Of a stretch of 64,000 bases of DNA, positions 23,262 to 36,171 are shown in pieces; position 1 is the first letter of the stretch; each line of letters starts with the position of its first letter. Location: contig NC_034015.1 of NCBI RefSeq assembly GCF_000346465.2, positions 16,537,507 through 16,601,506 on the forward strand. The letters are read 5' to 3'. Made by a program: the position numbers and the translations under genes. Source of the DNA: Prunus persica (Eukaryota; Streptophyta; Magnoliopsida; Rosales; Rosaceae). Under the pieces are notes generated by a model. It did not search any database. It had not been told where the DNA came from and saw only the letters and a program-made list of their open reading frames with translations.

Positions 23262-26200
23262 AAGTGTGCCTATGATTGATGTTGGTAAATGAATGGTACT
23301 CTCGGGATTTAGTGTAAGTGAGTATTTTGTTTATGTGCGGATTTAAGGCAAATGGCTGCTTTACATTTCCAATAATTTTGGGGGCCATCTGAAGTGTGAA
23401 GCTCAAACATGGAGTACATCTCTGGCTGGCATATGGCTCTACTTAATTTTCTGATTGATCAGCAACTTCATTTTCTATTTTCGAGGAGGAAAAACAAAAA
23501 CTGCTATAATAGAACATATGTTTGGATGTTTTCAAAGCATCCTGGAAGGTCTCTTAGATTTGTAGTTTTAGAGCTTTATTGCTTTGCATATGTTTTATGA
23601 AATAAAGAAACTGAAATCAGGCATCGAAGCCTGCAAATACTTATGGTGTAGCTTTGATTAATTGTACTTTTGTTCTCAACCATTGAAACGAACAGAGGCT
23701 TAGGCCAAACGACCATCTCTTTTTTGGTTCCCTTCCCCTTATTTGCATCTGCCTGGCCTGGCCGGAAGGAAGTGGCCTTCAGAAGTTCGGAAAAAGAGCA
23801 CATAATGTTTTCTACTTCTGGTAATCGAAAGAGAGTTTGCCGCTGATCGAGCTTGCATTTTTAACTCAGTCTAAGCTGAATGCCAAACCATTACATTAGT
23901 GAGTCATTTGCACTAACTCATATTATTTTGGTAAATACCATGAGGTGTTCTCACACGGAAAGGCTGGAATTAATCTCCGCTCGGGGTTCGGCTTGACCTT
24001 GATCACAAAGTGCTTCTAACGGGTTTTGAACTCCTGTTATTGAGGCACTAGGTAGCTCGCCAACTAGAGGTATCAGATTATTAATCAGATAATACATTAT
24101 TGAAAACATGTCAAACTGTGATTTGTATGTAAAAAGCTAGATTTCTGCTAATAACTTGAAAGTTTGCTCTGCAATCAAAGGTGAACTGCAGATCTCTAAT
24201 ACAGCCCAAACTGATTGCATCCCTACAGCCCAACAGAGCCTGCTGTACTGTACACAATGCTGTGGACTGAGATTGAGAGAGCTATAATTTTTTATTTTCT
24301 CGGACTCGGGAGAGCCATAATTAATAACGTAGTGGATGATTATGATCATCGTTAAGTTAATAATGACCTTTCTAAGCCAAAAAGAAAAAGTTGAAGCTTG
24401 GGTCGCTTCTATTCTCAAAACTTGAAAGTTAAAGTTGTCTAGGTACCTAATAATGAGTACTAACTAGCATCATCTCAAATTTTTAATTGGATTACTTCTC
24501 CAATCCAAAAATATAATCAGTTGACAAGTGAACCCAAAAGTGACCATAAATTTCAAATTCATGTGGTTAAAAGTGTCTGTCTTGATCCCACGCAATGCTT
24601 GTTTTGCTTTAGCCCTTTTTGGAACTCTTGGCAGTTGGTAGATGGTGCTCCTTGGTACATTGGAATTTGCTTCATAATTGTCCCATTCACGACTATTTGA
24701 AGTAATCATTCACAACTATTTGCTCATTCTTTGATAATACGTCATGGGTTCAAAATTTCCAATTTTCATCTTCAACATATTTCAGTTATTTCGTGCTGGA
24801 TCGGGCTGTATCTATTTTATATGCACTTAACGGTCTATCCACGTACATAATGAACTTGCACGTGAATAAGGATGTTAACTTGATCTACATTGTTGATCCA
24901 TTCTCTAATAACTTCACAAGCCATCTGCACTTGTTCTTTCAAATGAGTTGGGGGGCATTCTTCACTTCATTCTTCTTCCCCAAAACATACGACATTTAAA
25001 ATTTATGTGCCACCCCACTAAGCAATTATGCCCACCACGTCTTACAGAATTCAACTTTGTAGAGAGCACCAAGCCCCTGTATTTGCGCTCTTGCCCTCAT
25101 GGGACAATTCCTCCCTCTACAAGATATTGGATAGTATAATGGCTGTATTCATTATTATTATATTTTCTGCATCATTAAACAACAAAGAAATCCATTTTTT
25201 AATCTCCAGAATGATGACTTTTGGTGCTTTTGGCTGAATGCCACTGTCATAAAGTGGCAAACACAAGGGCCCAGAACCACCCCCCCTTCTTTTCTGGTAT
25301 TGGTATTTGGCATTTGGCATGAGGCTTCTGGGAGAGCCAACCCTTTGGGGTTTTTTATAATTCAAAATTTCAAACCCTTGAAGAAGAAAAAGAAATTTGT
25401 GTCAGAAGTACCCCATGTAAAACTGTTCAAACTTCAAACACATTGTATTTTGTTTGAAAAAAGAAAAAAGAATGAGGCAAACCCACATTTTCTTTGAATC
25501 TTTGAATCTTTGAATCAGAAAAAGAAATTCATTTTCTCTGTAAAAAAAAAACAGAAGGAGAAGAAGAAGAAGCCCTCTCTGTGCTTTATATATATATTGG
25601 ACTGGTTGACAGGCTATACGGGGACAAGGGCCAAAGTTAATATAAAGAAGAAGATACTATCCATGTTTAGCTGCATTACTTAATTACATTCGGATTCCCA
25701 GAACCTTGTTTTAATCCTTTTTATCATTATCTTGTCCTGCTTTCAGACAGAGAGAGACAGAGGTGTGCTGTTTTCTTTACCTTCTTTGGAATATGCAAAT
25801 CCTAGACAGGTCTTCAAAACAAGAAACTGGTTTTCTTTAGTTTGAGGTGTATGTGTTAAAAAAATCAAATAAATTATTGCTGCCCAACAAGCTTTATAGG
25901 GAAGGTTTGCTTCCGAAAGTGGTTATTCGCGTGAATAACTATCAACTATTGATGTGCATAACTTGTTGGTCGACAATCATTCATGATTCACATTGATACA
26001 AGTGGTACATATAATGCATCTCTTTTAACATTTTATATGGCGATTACATGATCAATTAGTGCAAGAAGAACGTTGTATATACTCATTGTGCATAACTGAT
26101 TAATGTTAAAATTTCCCAATATATCATGTGGTAAACAAAACTCAATAAATAAATTTAGTGATGGTAGAAGCACTTAAATTTATGTGTGAGCAGTTGAGAT

Positions 26201-27678
26201 TAATAATTTTATTTTATTTTTGGTGATAATAATTGATTGACCCCAAGGTCAAGTTAAGGGGCAGATGGTGCAACCAACTTGAATGATTGGCTTTGGCCCC
26301 ATGGAAACAGAGCCATGACTAATCTCAATTGTCTGGTAACAGTTAAGCTTATAATGAATGCTATAAATCAAATGTCTGCATCAAAATCCTCAAATCTTCA
26401 AATTGTGATGCTATCAAAGAAAAGCATACATGCCATACATATATTATCCACATTAAATTGCTCCAACAACCACTCTTTGAGCACCCCTATGGGAGTTTCT
26501 GCATTTTTAATATTGACACCTAATTTTTGCTTGCAGATTGCAAGCTGTGAACAAACTTTTATTCCTGGATGATTGAATTTATAAAGTAGTGGGTTAGGTA
26601 GTATTTAATATATGAGAACAAAAATGGTTTCAATGCTTGCAATTAGTATTAGGATTGTACATGAGGTATTTCCAGAGTTGATGATGATGATTTTCTGTTC
26701 AATGGGGTTTTCCATATTCTTCATTAGGATTTTACACAATCGTTAGTTGATGTAAATTCATGTTAATCAACAATTGTTAGTCACCATAACGGTCATGGGA
26801 GATAAATATTAATAAATTTTTAGTATTTTATCCTTCGAATACGACCATTGTTGAAATTGAAAAATTTTACTAAACGTATCCTTGATTAAGTTAGAATCCA
26901 AAACAATGAGCTACGCACATAGACGAGTGACAATGACATTCTCCTACAAACAAAATATGACAAACCACCTTTCACCAAATAAAAATCAAATGATGTCACC
27001 TTAAAATTTTCATTCACAACCTCTACCATTCCTCAAGAGGCAATCCAACAGTCTCAAGTCTCATGACCACCATCCCAATTCGATAGCAACTTATTAGCTA
27101 CTTGGTTGATAATTGCCAATACTGCCCAGTAAAGTTTCTCATCTTTACAAACTCACCCCCCACAAATAGTCAAATACTACCAAACATAGACCCTTGTCAC
27201 TATTCTCTGTACAAAGTCCTTCCCAAAGTGGTCATGCGGGAACCAGGTTTTGCTCATCGTACCCAAATTGGGACAGTTTTGGTTGGACACACATGGGCAT
27301 TTAAAAAGATTCCAATTCCAACCCATATTTCCAGTTGCTCTTTTCCCCATTTCAATCTTTGTCCACCGGTTACCGGCTAAACCTGTTATTTTCCGAAATT
27401 CGAAAAAGAAAATTGCAAAATTCGAAAAAGGAAAAAGAAAAAATGGAAAATTCATCATGCAATTATACGAGTCCTTTTTCGTCATTGCGCATTTTCCTTT
27501 TAGTTTCCACTTTCGTCGTCCTCTTTCTGTGTTCCGAGTCCTGAGACTCTGCAGCAGAGGGACTCAGCAACAGCAGACAGAAAGAGAAAGAGAAAGAGAA
27601 AGAGAAAACTGAGCGGAGAAACACGAAACGCTTCGAAACGCAAAACCTAGGAGCGTTAATTTTGTTCATTTCTCTCCC
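23262..27678. other. Long spacer, no gene seen
   Basis: About 4.4 kb. The first 350 bp are the 3' untranslated region of gamma carbonic anhydrase. A tRNA-related (SINE-like) sequence may lie at 23990-24080 on the minus strand: a TAGTTGGCGAGCTA box and a GAGTTCAAAACCC box. GA-rich runs and a (TA)4 stretch occur around 25550-25600, and a near-palindrome GTTATTCGCGTGAATAAC at about 25922. No conserved protein frame, tRNA or known microRNA sequence was recognised. The right end (27500-27678) is the likely leader of the auxilin-like gene, with AGAAAG repeats. Confidence 0.5.
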
Positions 27679-30600
27679 ATGGAGAATCTCTCGCATTCTC
27701 GGCATCCAAACAGGTCTTCTTCGGCCAAAATGATCAACAATGGCGGCTTCTTAGGGAAGACGCTGTACGACGACGTATACGGTGGTCCGCCGAAGTTCGG
27801 CCTCTCGTCTCTCTCGCCTCGTATGGAGGACTACAGCGAAATTTTCGGGAGCTTCCACGCGTCACGCGCCTCGTCGATTCCGGTGCTTGATGTTCCCGCT
27901 GTCGACCAAAACGAGGTCTTCTTCGATGTACGGAGCTCCGGTTTTGACTACGGCGAGGTCTTCGGGGGCTTTAACGGTCTGGATTTCGCGGTTGCGTACG
28001 ACGACCTGGTTAACCAATCTAAGGGTGGAGATGGTGACTGTGATTCCTCTGATGAAGCTTGGTATGTATGATCATGCATGCATTTATTTGCTTAAATTTG
28101 TTAGCTTTTGGTGCTTTCATTTGTGAAATTTTCAGTCAAATGTGTGCAAAATGTGTCTATGAAGTAATTTTTTTTTTTTTTTTTTTTTTTTTTACTGAAA
28201 TGTGTTTAAGAAGTATTTGGTATTTAGTATATATGTTGGGTTTTTTTATAGCTATTTTGTGGAACAATGTCTACGGTTTTCAGCATTTTGGGGAACATCT
28301 ATGTGTTTCTACGTTTGTGGGTTTGAAGTAGGGACTCGAAACTGGGGGACCAAAACAAAGTCTTGGGGATTAAGGTATTTGGGCTCATTTTGACGGGACA
28401 ATTAATAACCAGTGAAACTTTGATCTGGGGTTTTTGGGTTCTCTAAGTAAGGAAATAGTGTCCTAGGGGAAATTGGATAGAAGTAATTTTGACTTCTTTG
28501 ATTGTAAAAAGGCGAGATAGTGTGTGTAAACTGGGCTTCAAGATTAACTTTTTTCTGTTAGGATCTCGGGGTTGTTTCGGTTCAAGGTTGCAACTGCACC
28601 ACATATACAACATATGTACTAAAATATCTAATGAGTCTCTTTTTACATGAAAGTGTGAAAAGATTAAGAAACATAAATGTTTTGTGTATCTTTGTAATAC
28701 TAAATGAGATAAAAAAAAAAAGGTAGTTTGACTTAATTTGAACCTAATGATGCTAGAATTTGATGTTAGAGTATGTTTGTCTTGCTTCCTCATTCATAGG
28801 ACTCCTGCAGAATCTGGGTCTCTGTCGGAAGGATCAGATGATTCCGGCAAGAACCAATGCTTTTCAAATGGAGATCCTTTCCAGTCACTTGATGGCAGTA
28901 CAGAGTTCAGCATATCATATCACACTGCTCATCAAAAAAGCAATAAAGATTCTTTGAACGGGATGACGCATGTAACTCGGGCACATGTTCCTGGATACAC
29001 TTTTGTGCTGGATGAAAACATTCCTTCGCAACAGTCAGAAAATGAGAATCCAATCTTGCAAGTGACTGAAGATAGCAAGTTAAGTATGAACTGTTACCTG
29101 GAAAGGGTGAACGAAAAGCATCTCAAAAAGACCATGTCACACCCCCCTAATGGTAGTTCTTCCGGACAGGCATTTGGGGACAACCTTAATCCTGAAAGGG
29201 GATATGGTAGAAATGGTTCTCATAATAAAAAGCCTTTTGTAACTATATCAGACATAAGCCTTAGAACTCAGCCCTCTCAATTGCCACCACCCTCTCGACC
29301 ACCGCCCATAGTAGATGGAAACAGTGAAGATTCCGGTAGATTGTCTTCAAATTCTGACACTGTAGCTTCTGATGGGACTACAGGTGATAGTTCACCTCCT
29401 TTCTTTGATGTAGAGGTAGATGCAAGTTCATCTGCTGCAGTATCTGCAGCAGCTATGAAAGAAGCAATGGAGAAAGCCAAAGTACAATTGAAAAGTGCAA
29501 AAGAGTTAATGCAGAGGAGGAAAGAGGGTTTCCAAAGGCGTATGAAATCGGGGTCAAAGAAAGAAATGAAAGAGAAAGAAAGAAAGGTGGGTGAAATTGT
29601 TGATGGTTCCAACAGTATGAAAGATGATAGAGTGCAGGGCACTTCTGAAAGAGAAGACAATGGAATGAAATTTTCTGTTAGGAAGGAAAGGCAAAAGGTG
29701 TTGAAGACAGCCAGAGAAGTTCCAGAATCTCTAGAAGATGAAAATTCATTAAATGTGGCTAAAAATTTTGCACAAGAGAAGCATGGGAAGGGATCTTGGT
29801 CATCTCAGGGGTCTTTCAAAATTGATGAAGCTAGTGAATGGCAAGAAGCAACTCAATATTTTGAATTGGTGGCAATAGATGAGTCCAGGAAGGCTTTTGA
29901 GCTGGAAAACAAAGAGAAGATTTTGGTTCAGAACAGAAAAAGTTATGAGCATAGGCAGAAAGAAAAAGCAACCATGGAAGCATTGGTTCAGCAAGAAGAA
30001 AATGATAAGAAAGTAAGAGCAGCTATAGAAGAAGAATTAGGGAAGCAACCTCGTGAATGGGAGGAATGCAGTGCAAAATTAAAAGCTGCTAAAGAGGCAT
30101 GCAGGCGAAAAGAGCCTGAGAAAAAGGTGAAAGTGACTCATAAAATTCGTGAGGAGGGAAAGAATGAGATGAGTCCTAGCATGGGTACACTGCCTGCAGA
30201 ATCTGAGAAGCAAAGAGACATCGTGGTAGAGGTTCAAGATAAAGAAATTAAGTTCAAAGTTGAGCAGGCCAGGAAGCAGAAAGAAAATGATAAAAGAATT
30301 AGAAGTGACAAAAGACTCAGGGAATATTGTGGAAGGGAAGATTTTGAAAAGAGACAAGAAGTAGCTTTGGAGCAGGAAGAGAATGAAAGAAGGCTTAAAG
30401 AGGCGTTGAAACAAGCAGAAAATGAGAAGAGGCTGAAGAAGGTTCTTGAGCAGGAAGAAAATGAGAAGAGGTTAAAGGAGGCTCTTGAGCAGGCAGAAAA
30501 TGAGAAAAGGTTAAAAAAGGCTCTTGAATTGCAAGAGAATGAGAGGAAATTAATAGAGGCTTTTGAATTGGAAAATAAGAAGAAACAGAAAGAGGCTACT

Positions 30601-33600
30601 CAAAGAGAAGAAAATGAGAAGCGGCAAAAAGAAGCTCTCGAGAGGGAAGAGTATGAGAAGAGACAAAAAGAGGCTTTTGAATGGGCAAATAAGAAGAAAC
30701 AGAAAGAGGCTGCTCAAAGAGAAGAAAATGAGAAGCGGCAAAAAGAAGCTCTCGGGGGGGAAGAGTATGAGAAGAGACAAAAAGAGGCTTTTGAATGGGA
30801 AAATAAAAAGAAACAGAAAGAGGCTACTCAAAGAGAAGAAAATGAAAAGCAGCTAAAAGAAGCTCTCAAGAGGGAAGAATATGAGAAGAGACAAAAAGAT
30901 GCCCATGAAGGAGAGGAAAGTGAGCAAAGATTTGAAATGGCCCATGCTCGGGATCAGCAATATGACAAAAAAGGATTAATGGAGGCTAAGGACATAGAAG
31001 GAACTGATGTAACATTAAAGGAAGTGTTTGGGCAAGTAGAAAATCAGAACATTAGAAAGGCCAGTGATTCGGAACAGACTGGGAAGACTGTTAAAGTTGC
31101 TGGTGACTGGGAAGAACAGAAGGTCCTAAACAAAACAAATGCGGGAACAGAGAGGAATGAAAATGGTCAGGAACCAAGATCAGTTAAAGGCTTGCACATG
31201 GAAGAGGGGGATCTAAGGGTATCTGATGAAACATGTAACGAAGGTTGTAATAAGGACTCTCAAGCGACTCAAATAGCCAGCAAACATGTTGAAAACAGTG
31301 AAACAACGGAAGCAACTCAAAAGGCCCCCACTCATGAAAAAAATGGAGAGAAAAGGACTGAACACAAAATTAGTGATACACAACCAGAAGTAGTTGAACG
31401 AGTAAGTGTGTCGAATGACTTAAAATTCAAAGCATCTAGAGTTTCCCTAGAGGATTTAGAAAATGGAGAGAACCGGTTCAGAAGGGAATATTCCAATGTT
31501 TCTCTTCCTTTAGATGATAGTGTGAAGAAAGCAAGGGAAGAAATTAGGGCTGAACCTAAAGCTAGCAAAAGGGAATTGGGGGAATTTGAAATGGAAAATG
31601 TGCAGGTTGATGAAAAGTTCAAAGCATCTGGCATGGCCCAAGGAGACATAGAACACGGGAATAGCCAAGTTAGAGTGGATGATGCCTACGAGTCAATTCC
31701 TTTAGTTAAGCACACGAAGAAGGCAGGAGAAGCTGGCAGTGGCATTGTACAACCACAAGTTGAGCAATTTAAGAGTACCTCTCGAATGGATTTTGATCAT
31801 GAAACTAAAAAGATGGAATTTGTTCAGGAATGGAAAGAGGGTGAAAAGGACTTGAAGGGAGTCCAAGCTGGCTCAAGTCGGGAAGAAAACAAGACAGCGA
31901 ACTCGACCCCTGAACCGGTGAAAGAGTTTGTTGAAAATAAAAGGAAAACAGAAGCAGCTTATCCAGTCCTGGTAGAAGTAAACAGCCAGAAATCATCTCG
32001 GCAAGTTAATTCAAGCCAGGTGCCAGAGAGAAAAGATAAGAATCTTAAAGAGACCCTTAAAAATGGGGAGAAAGAAACTGAAAGGTTGAAAAGAGAAAGA
32101 GAGCTCGAAAATGATTGCCTTAGAAAGATAGAGGAAGAAAGAGAAAGAGAGCGGGAAAGAGAAAAGGATAGGATGGCTGTTGACAGAGCAACACTTGAAG
32201 CTCGCGAATGGGCATATGGGGAAGTTCGTGAGAGGGCAGAAAGGGCTGCTGTGGAGAGAGCAACAGCTGAAGCTCGACAAAGAGCAATGGCAGAGGCTCG
32301 TGAAAGATTAGAGAAGGCATGCACAGAGGCCAGAGAGAAGTCAATAGCAGGGAAGGCAGCTATGGAGGCCAGGGTTAAGGCAGAGCGTGCTGCAGTAGAG
32401 AGAGCAACTGCAGAGGCCCGAGAGCGTGCTGCAGAAAAAGTAATGGCTGAAAGGGCTGCTTTTGAGGCAAGAGAACGAGTGCAAAGATCTGTTTCTGATA
32501 AGTTCTTTGTTTCTTCTAGAAATAACGGTTTGAGACATTGCTCTTCATCCTCGGTGAGTATTCTTTTTTCTGCTGGATTCGTCCTCCTTTTAATTAATTC
32601 ATAATCTCCAAGTGAAATCTAAAATGGCTGTTAATTCATAGGATCTACAGGACTCGCAATTTCAGAGCACTGGGGGTTCAAGATATCCATATTCCTCAGT
32701 TTATGCTGGTATGTGATTTGTAATGCTCCAGTGGTTATTTCATGCAAATCTTTCTTTGAGCTTCTCTTCAGTTTCCATTAACATTTGACTTATGCTTGGT
32801 TGGTTCTACATTAATGGTCTTTTCTGAAACTTTCTTCTATTACAAAGAGAGATATGAGGGAGTTGAAGGTGAATCAGCTCAAAGGTGTAAAGCAAGACTA
32901 GAGAGGCATGCTAGAACAGCCGAACGAGCGGTCTGATTTTAAATCATTTATAATCTTTGAGCAGTTTAGTCTATACGGAAACATTATAATTTCAAGCTTT
33001 GTGGGACTGTTTCAGGCAAGAGCTCTTGCAGAGAAGAATATGCGTGATCTTCTTGCACAAAGAGAGCAAGCAGAGAGAAATGTAATTATTCTCTTCACGT
33101 TAAATGAATTTCTGGAACTTTGAATTGTATTTCATTTCTCGCTGATTGACTCGGATCTAATTCTATTTGCAGAGATTAGCCGAGAATCTGGACGCAGATG
33201 TCAGGAGGTGGTCAAGTGGAAAAGAAGGCAACTTGCGTGCATTACTTTCGACTTTGCAATATGTAGGTGTTATTTGAGCTACATGTGTTTTGCAATTTGT
33301 AGGTGTTATGATGTTTAGGCTCTAGCGTTGGGAACTTGAACTCATTTTTCTTCATTGGCAGATCCTTGGGCCTGATAGTGGTTGGCAGCCTATTCCCCTA
33401 ACGGACGTCATAACTGCTGCTGCTGTAAAGAAAGCTTACAGGAAGGCCACTCTTTGTGTTCATCCTGACAAGTTGCAACAACGGGGTGCAAGCATTCAAC
33501 AGAAGTACATATGTGAAAAAGTTTTCGATCTTCTAAAGGTGCGTTACTGCCATTTTCTTTTGTGGCTTGAAATAATTATAACCAGAACTGGCGGGACTTT

Positions 33601-33741
33601 TTCTCAAAGCATATATGAAAAAGTACAAGTGGGTCTTGTTTGTGATTTCGTTTTTTTCACTTGTCTTATTTCCCTAGTTTTTTTTTTTTTTTTGGGTCAC
33701 AACAGGAAGCATGGAACAAATTCAACTCAGAAGAGCGGTAA
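27679..33741 (+). CDS. AUL1: Auxilin-like J-domain protein (clathrin uncoating)
   Basis: Eight exons: 27679-28061, 28800-32553, 32642-32708, 32848-32930, 33016-33081, 33173-33262, 33362-33538 and 33706-33741, giving 4,656 nt or about 1,551 residues. The N-terminus ([15 protein letters not shown]) is typical of plant auxilin-like proteins. A very long charged coiled-coil middle is rich in [10 protein letters not shown] units. A region of [13 protein letters not shown] repeats follows, then a C-terminal J domain (from about residue 1481) with [20 protein letters not shown] and the Hsp70-stimulating HPDK (His about 1515), ending [12 protein letters not shown]-domain auxilins recruit Hsc70 to strip clathrin from vesicles. 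Exon 2 alone is 3.75 kb. The exon 4 donor (GCG/GTCTGA) is weak. The copy number of a 114-bp internal repeat may vary. Homology to Arabidopsis At1g75310 is inferred from architecture. Confidence 0.93.
30562..30903 (+). repeat. In-frame 114-bp minisatellite, three copies, in the auxilin-like gene
   Basis: Three successive 38-residue units start [22 protein letters not shown] and end YEKRQKEA or YEKRQKDA. They are nearly identical in DNA. The shorter EQ(A/E)ENEKRLK units just upstream (30360-30560) look like older, more diverged copies. All changes keep the reading frame and the coiled-coil heptad character. Confidence 0.9.
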
Positions 33742-34587
33742 CACAGGCTTCAAATATGCAGATATACTGCACATTATGTAATTTTATACCACTAGTAATT
33801 ATATATATATATATCCATGTAGTTTCTGTAGTAAGCTTTAAAAGCTCCAAAAATAGTTTTGCGGCAAATATAATTGAATGAAATATGGCTGTTGTATGTT
33901 CAAACTTGGAAGCCCCACCTGTTACTCTAAAGTACATTAAGCACAGAAGGCATACAAAAAGATTCCTTAACATCTCCACCAGGCCAAAATTGAAAAAATT
34001 TCAGGAAAGGTGATTAGCTCTATTTAGAACGTGACAATTATCACGTCTATTATGACCTCACGACATGCCGTGTCTGCTTTGCTGGGGTTGGTTTGGTTGT
34101 TCCTTGGCTTAGTTTGACCCTTTTCTTGTGGCATTTCCGTGGTGTGTTTTTGTTTGCGTGTTGCTCTGTTACTTTTAACCCTTGTTTTTTGGTACAACAA
34201 GCGATTGGGGGAGGGGGTTCACGAAAATATACCTGATCATCTCACCTCAACTAATTAAGTTATACCCCATTAGCTAACCTTTTCTGTCTTGGTTTCTCGT
34301 GGTGCCCCAAGTTTCTACCTTTCTTTGGTTTGTGTTACTTTTTTTATTTAAAAAAAGAAAGAAAAAAGACACGTTGCATGACGCTTGCACCATTTTTATG
34401 AGCCATGTGTCTCTTCCGGCATTCGACCAAACGCTGGTGTCGTTATTCTTTAATATTTGTCGTTATTCTTTAATGTTAAGTTACTGTAATCTGTACTTTT
34501 CTCCTAACATATTGGAAACGAGAGCAACCCAATTTTTTTTATCTTATAATATAATTGGGCCTACCCTAATGCCCCGTGATCAAATTC
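33742..34587. other. Spacer between auxilin-like and PPR genes
   Basis: Holds the 3' untranslated region of the auxilin-like gene, a short (TA)n at 33801-33814, and a 21-bp direct duplication (TCGTTATTCTTTAAT twice) at about 34439-34475, close upstream of the PPR start codon. No gene seen. Confidence 0.5.
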
Positions 34588-36171
34588 ATGACCACCTTAA
34601 CTCGTCCTATACGCTTCCTTTGCCTTCCCGCCAAATGCAATTTCAAGGGCTTACACACCCACCACCTGTTCGATGAAACGTCTCAAAGAGATATCTACTC
34701 GCTAAACGCACTGCTTGCCTCTTATAACCGGAATGGACAATTTTCCACCACATGGGCTCTCTTCTCTTGCATTCATCGCGCGAAACCCGACCTCAATGCG
34801 TACACTTTCACTCGGGTATTGGGCGCGTGCAGGGCGTTGCCCCGCCCAGAACGCGGCAGACAAGTCCATGGTCTTATGATCAAGACAGGTGCTGAGTCAG
34901 GAACTGTGGCTAAGACTGCCGTCATAGACATGTACTCCAAGTACGGGTATTTGGAGGACTCTGTTAGAGCCTTTGAAGAGATGGAGTTCAAGGATGTTGT
35001 GACTTGGAACGCTTTGCTTTCTAGCTTTTTGAGGCACGGGCTTGCTCGAGAAGCGCTTGGTGCGTTTGAAGCGATGAGGGAGGAAAGAGTGGAGATCAGC
35101 GAGTTTACTTTGTGTTCTCTGCTTAAAGCTTGTGCCTCTTTGAGGTCCTCTCCACAAGGCAAGCAGGTTCATGGGATGGTGGTTGTGATGGGCCGTGATA
35201 TGTTAATTTTGGGTACTGCTTTAATTGACTTTTACTCTGCTGTTGGGTGTATTAGTGAAGCCATGAAAGTGTTCTCCGGCTTGAATGGTAGAAAGGATGA
35301 TGCAATGTTCAATTCTTTAGTTGCAGGGTGTGTTCGGAATAAGAAGTACAAAGAGGCATTATCGATTATGTCTACAATGAAACCCAATGTAATTGCACTC
35401 ACTAGCGCTCTTGCTGCTTGCTCTGAGAATTCAAATTTGTGGATTGGAAAGCAGATACACTGCGTGGCGATGCGTCACGGGTTCACATCCGACACACAAA
35501 TGTGCAATGTTCTGCTAGACATGTATGCAAAATGTGGGAAAATTTCAAATGCTCGATCCTTGTTCAATGGAATTTCTAACAAAAATGTAGTTTCATGGAC
35601 AAGCATGATTGATGCATATGGAAGTCATGGAAATGGGCTGGAAGCTCTTGACCTGTTCAAGAGGATGGGGGAGGAAAGAAGTGAAGTCTTGCCTAATTCT
35701 GTGACTTTCCTTGCTGTTCTCTCAGCTTGTGGGCACTCAGGGCTGGTGGAGCAAGGCCGGGAGTGTTTTAATTCGGCCCCGGAGAAGTATGGCTTGGACT
35801 TGGGTCCAGAGCACTATGGCTGCTTCATCGATATGTTAGGCCGGGCCGGTCAGATAGATGAAGTGTGGTGTGTGTTTCAGGACATGGTTGAGCATGGCAT
35901 TAGGCCTACAGCAGCAGTGTGGTCAGCATTGTTGAATGCTTGTAGCCATAATCTCGATGTTACAAGGGGTGAGGTTGCTGCAAAGCATCTTTTGGAGTTG
36001 GAGCCAAATAAGCCTGGGAATTTTGTGCTGGTATCAAATTTTTATGCAACCATTGGAAGATGGGATTCTGTAGATCAATTGAGAAGCATTATGGAGATGA
36101 AGGGACTGGTTAAGGAAGTTGGAAGTAGCTGGGTCACTGACTCGAAATGCCGTGAAAGTGATTTTACATAA
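34588..36171 (+). CDS. PLS-class pentatricopeptide repeat protein (E subgroup), intronless
   Basis: One exon of 527 residues; the first ATG is at 34588, and only non-ATG codons extend the frame upstream. PPR motifs run from about residue 45, for example ALIDFYSAVGCISEAMKVF, LLDMYAKCGKISNARSLF and VVSWTSMIDAYGSHGNGLEA, in the P-L-S order of plant RNA-editing factors. The C-terminus has the E region (YGCFIDMLGRAGQIDEV, AVWSALLNACSHN, LEPNKPGNFVLVSNFYA, GSSWV) but no DYW domain. Such proteins bind organelle RNA and guide C-to-U editing with a partner supplying the deaminase. The basic N-terminus (TRPIRFLCLPAKCNF) fits an organelle presequence. By content and neighbours it probably corresponds to Arabidopsis At5g66500, annotated mitochondrial. 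Confidence 0.92.
   Translation: MTTLTRPIRFLCLPAKCNFKGLHTHHLFDETSQRDIYSLNALLASYNRNGQFSTTWALFSCIHRAKPDLNAYTFTRVLGACRALPRPERGRQVHGLMIKTGAESGTVAKTAVIDMYSKYGYLEDSVRAFEEMEFKDVVTWNALLSSFLRHGLAREALGAFEAMREERVEISEFTLCSLLKACASLRSSPQGKQVHGMVVVMGRDMLILGTALIDFYSAVGCISEAMKVFSGLNGRKDDAMFNSLVAGCVRNKKYKEALSIMSTMKPNVIALTSALAACSENSNLWIGKQIHCVAMRHGFTSDTQMCNVLLDMYAKCGKISNARSLFNGISNKNVVSWTSMIDAYGSHGNGLEALDLFKRMGEERSEVLPNSVTFLAVLSACGHSGLVEQGRECFNSAPEKYGLDLGPEHYGCFIDMLGRAGQIDEVWCVFQDMVEHGIRPTAAVWSALLNACSHNLDVTRGEVAAKHLLELEPNKPGNFVLVSNFYATIGRWDSVDQLRSIMEMKGLVKEVGSSWVTDSKCRESDFT

Noticed and set aside
25480..25800. Possible microRNA precursor or small transcription unit
   Set aside because: GA-rich and TA-rich words are present, but I found no match to conserved plant microRNAs and no extended hairpin.
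30079..32344. Several long minus-strand frames rich in Leu, Phe and Ser
   Set aside because: They are antisense shadows of the Glu/Lys-rich coiled coil of the auxilin-like gene, whose codons read as Leu/Phe/Ser in reverse.
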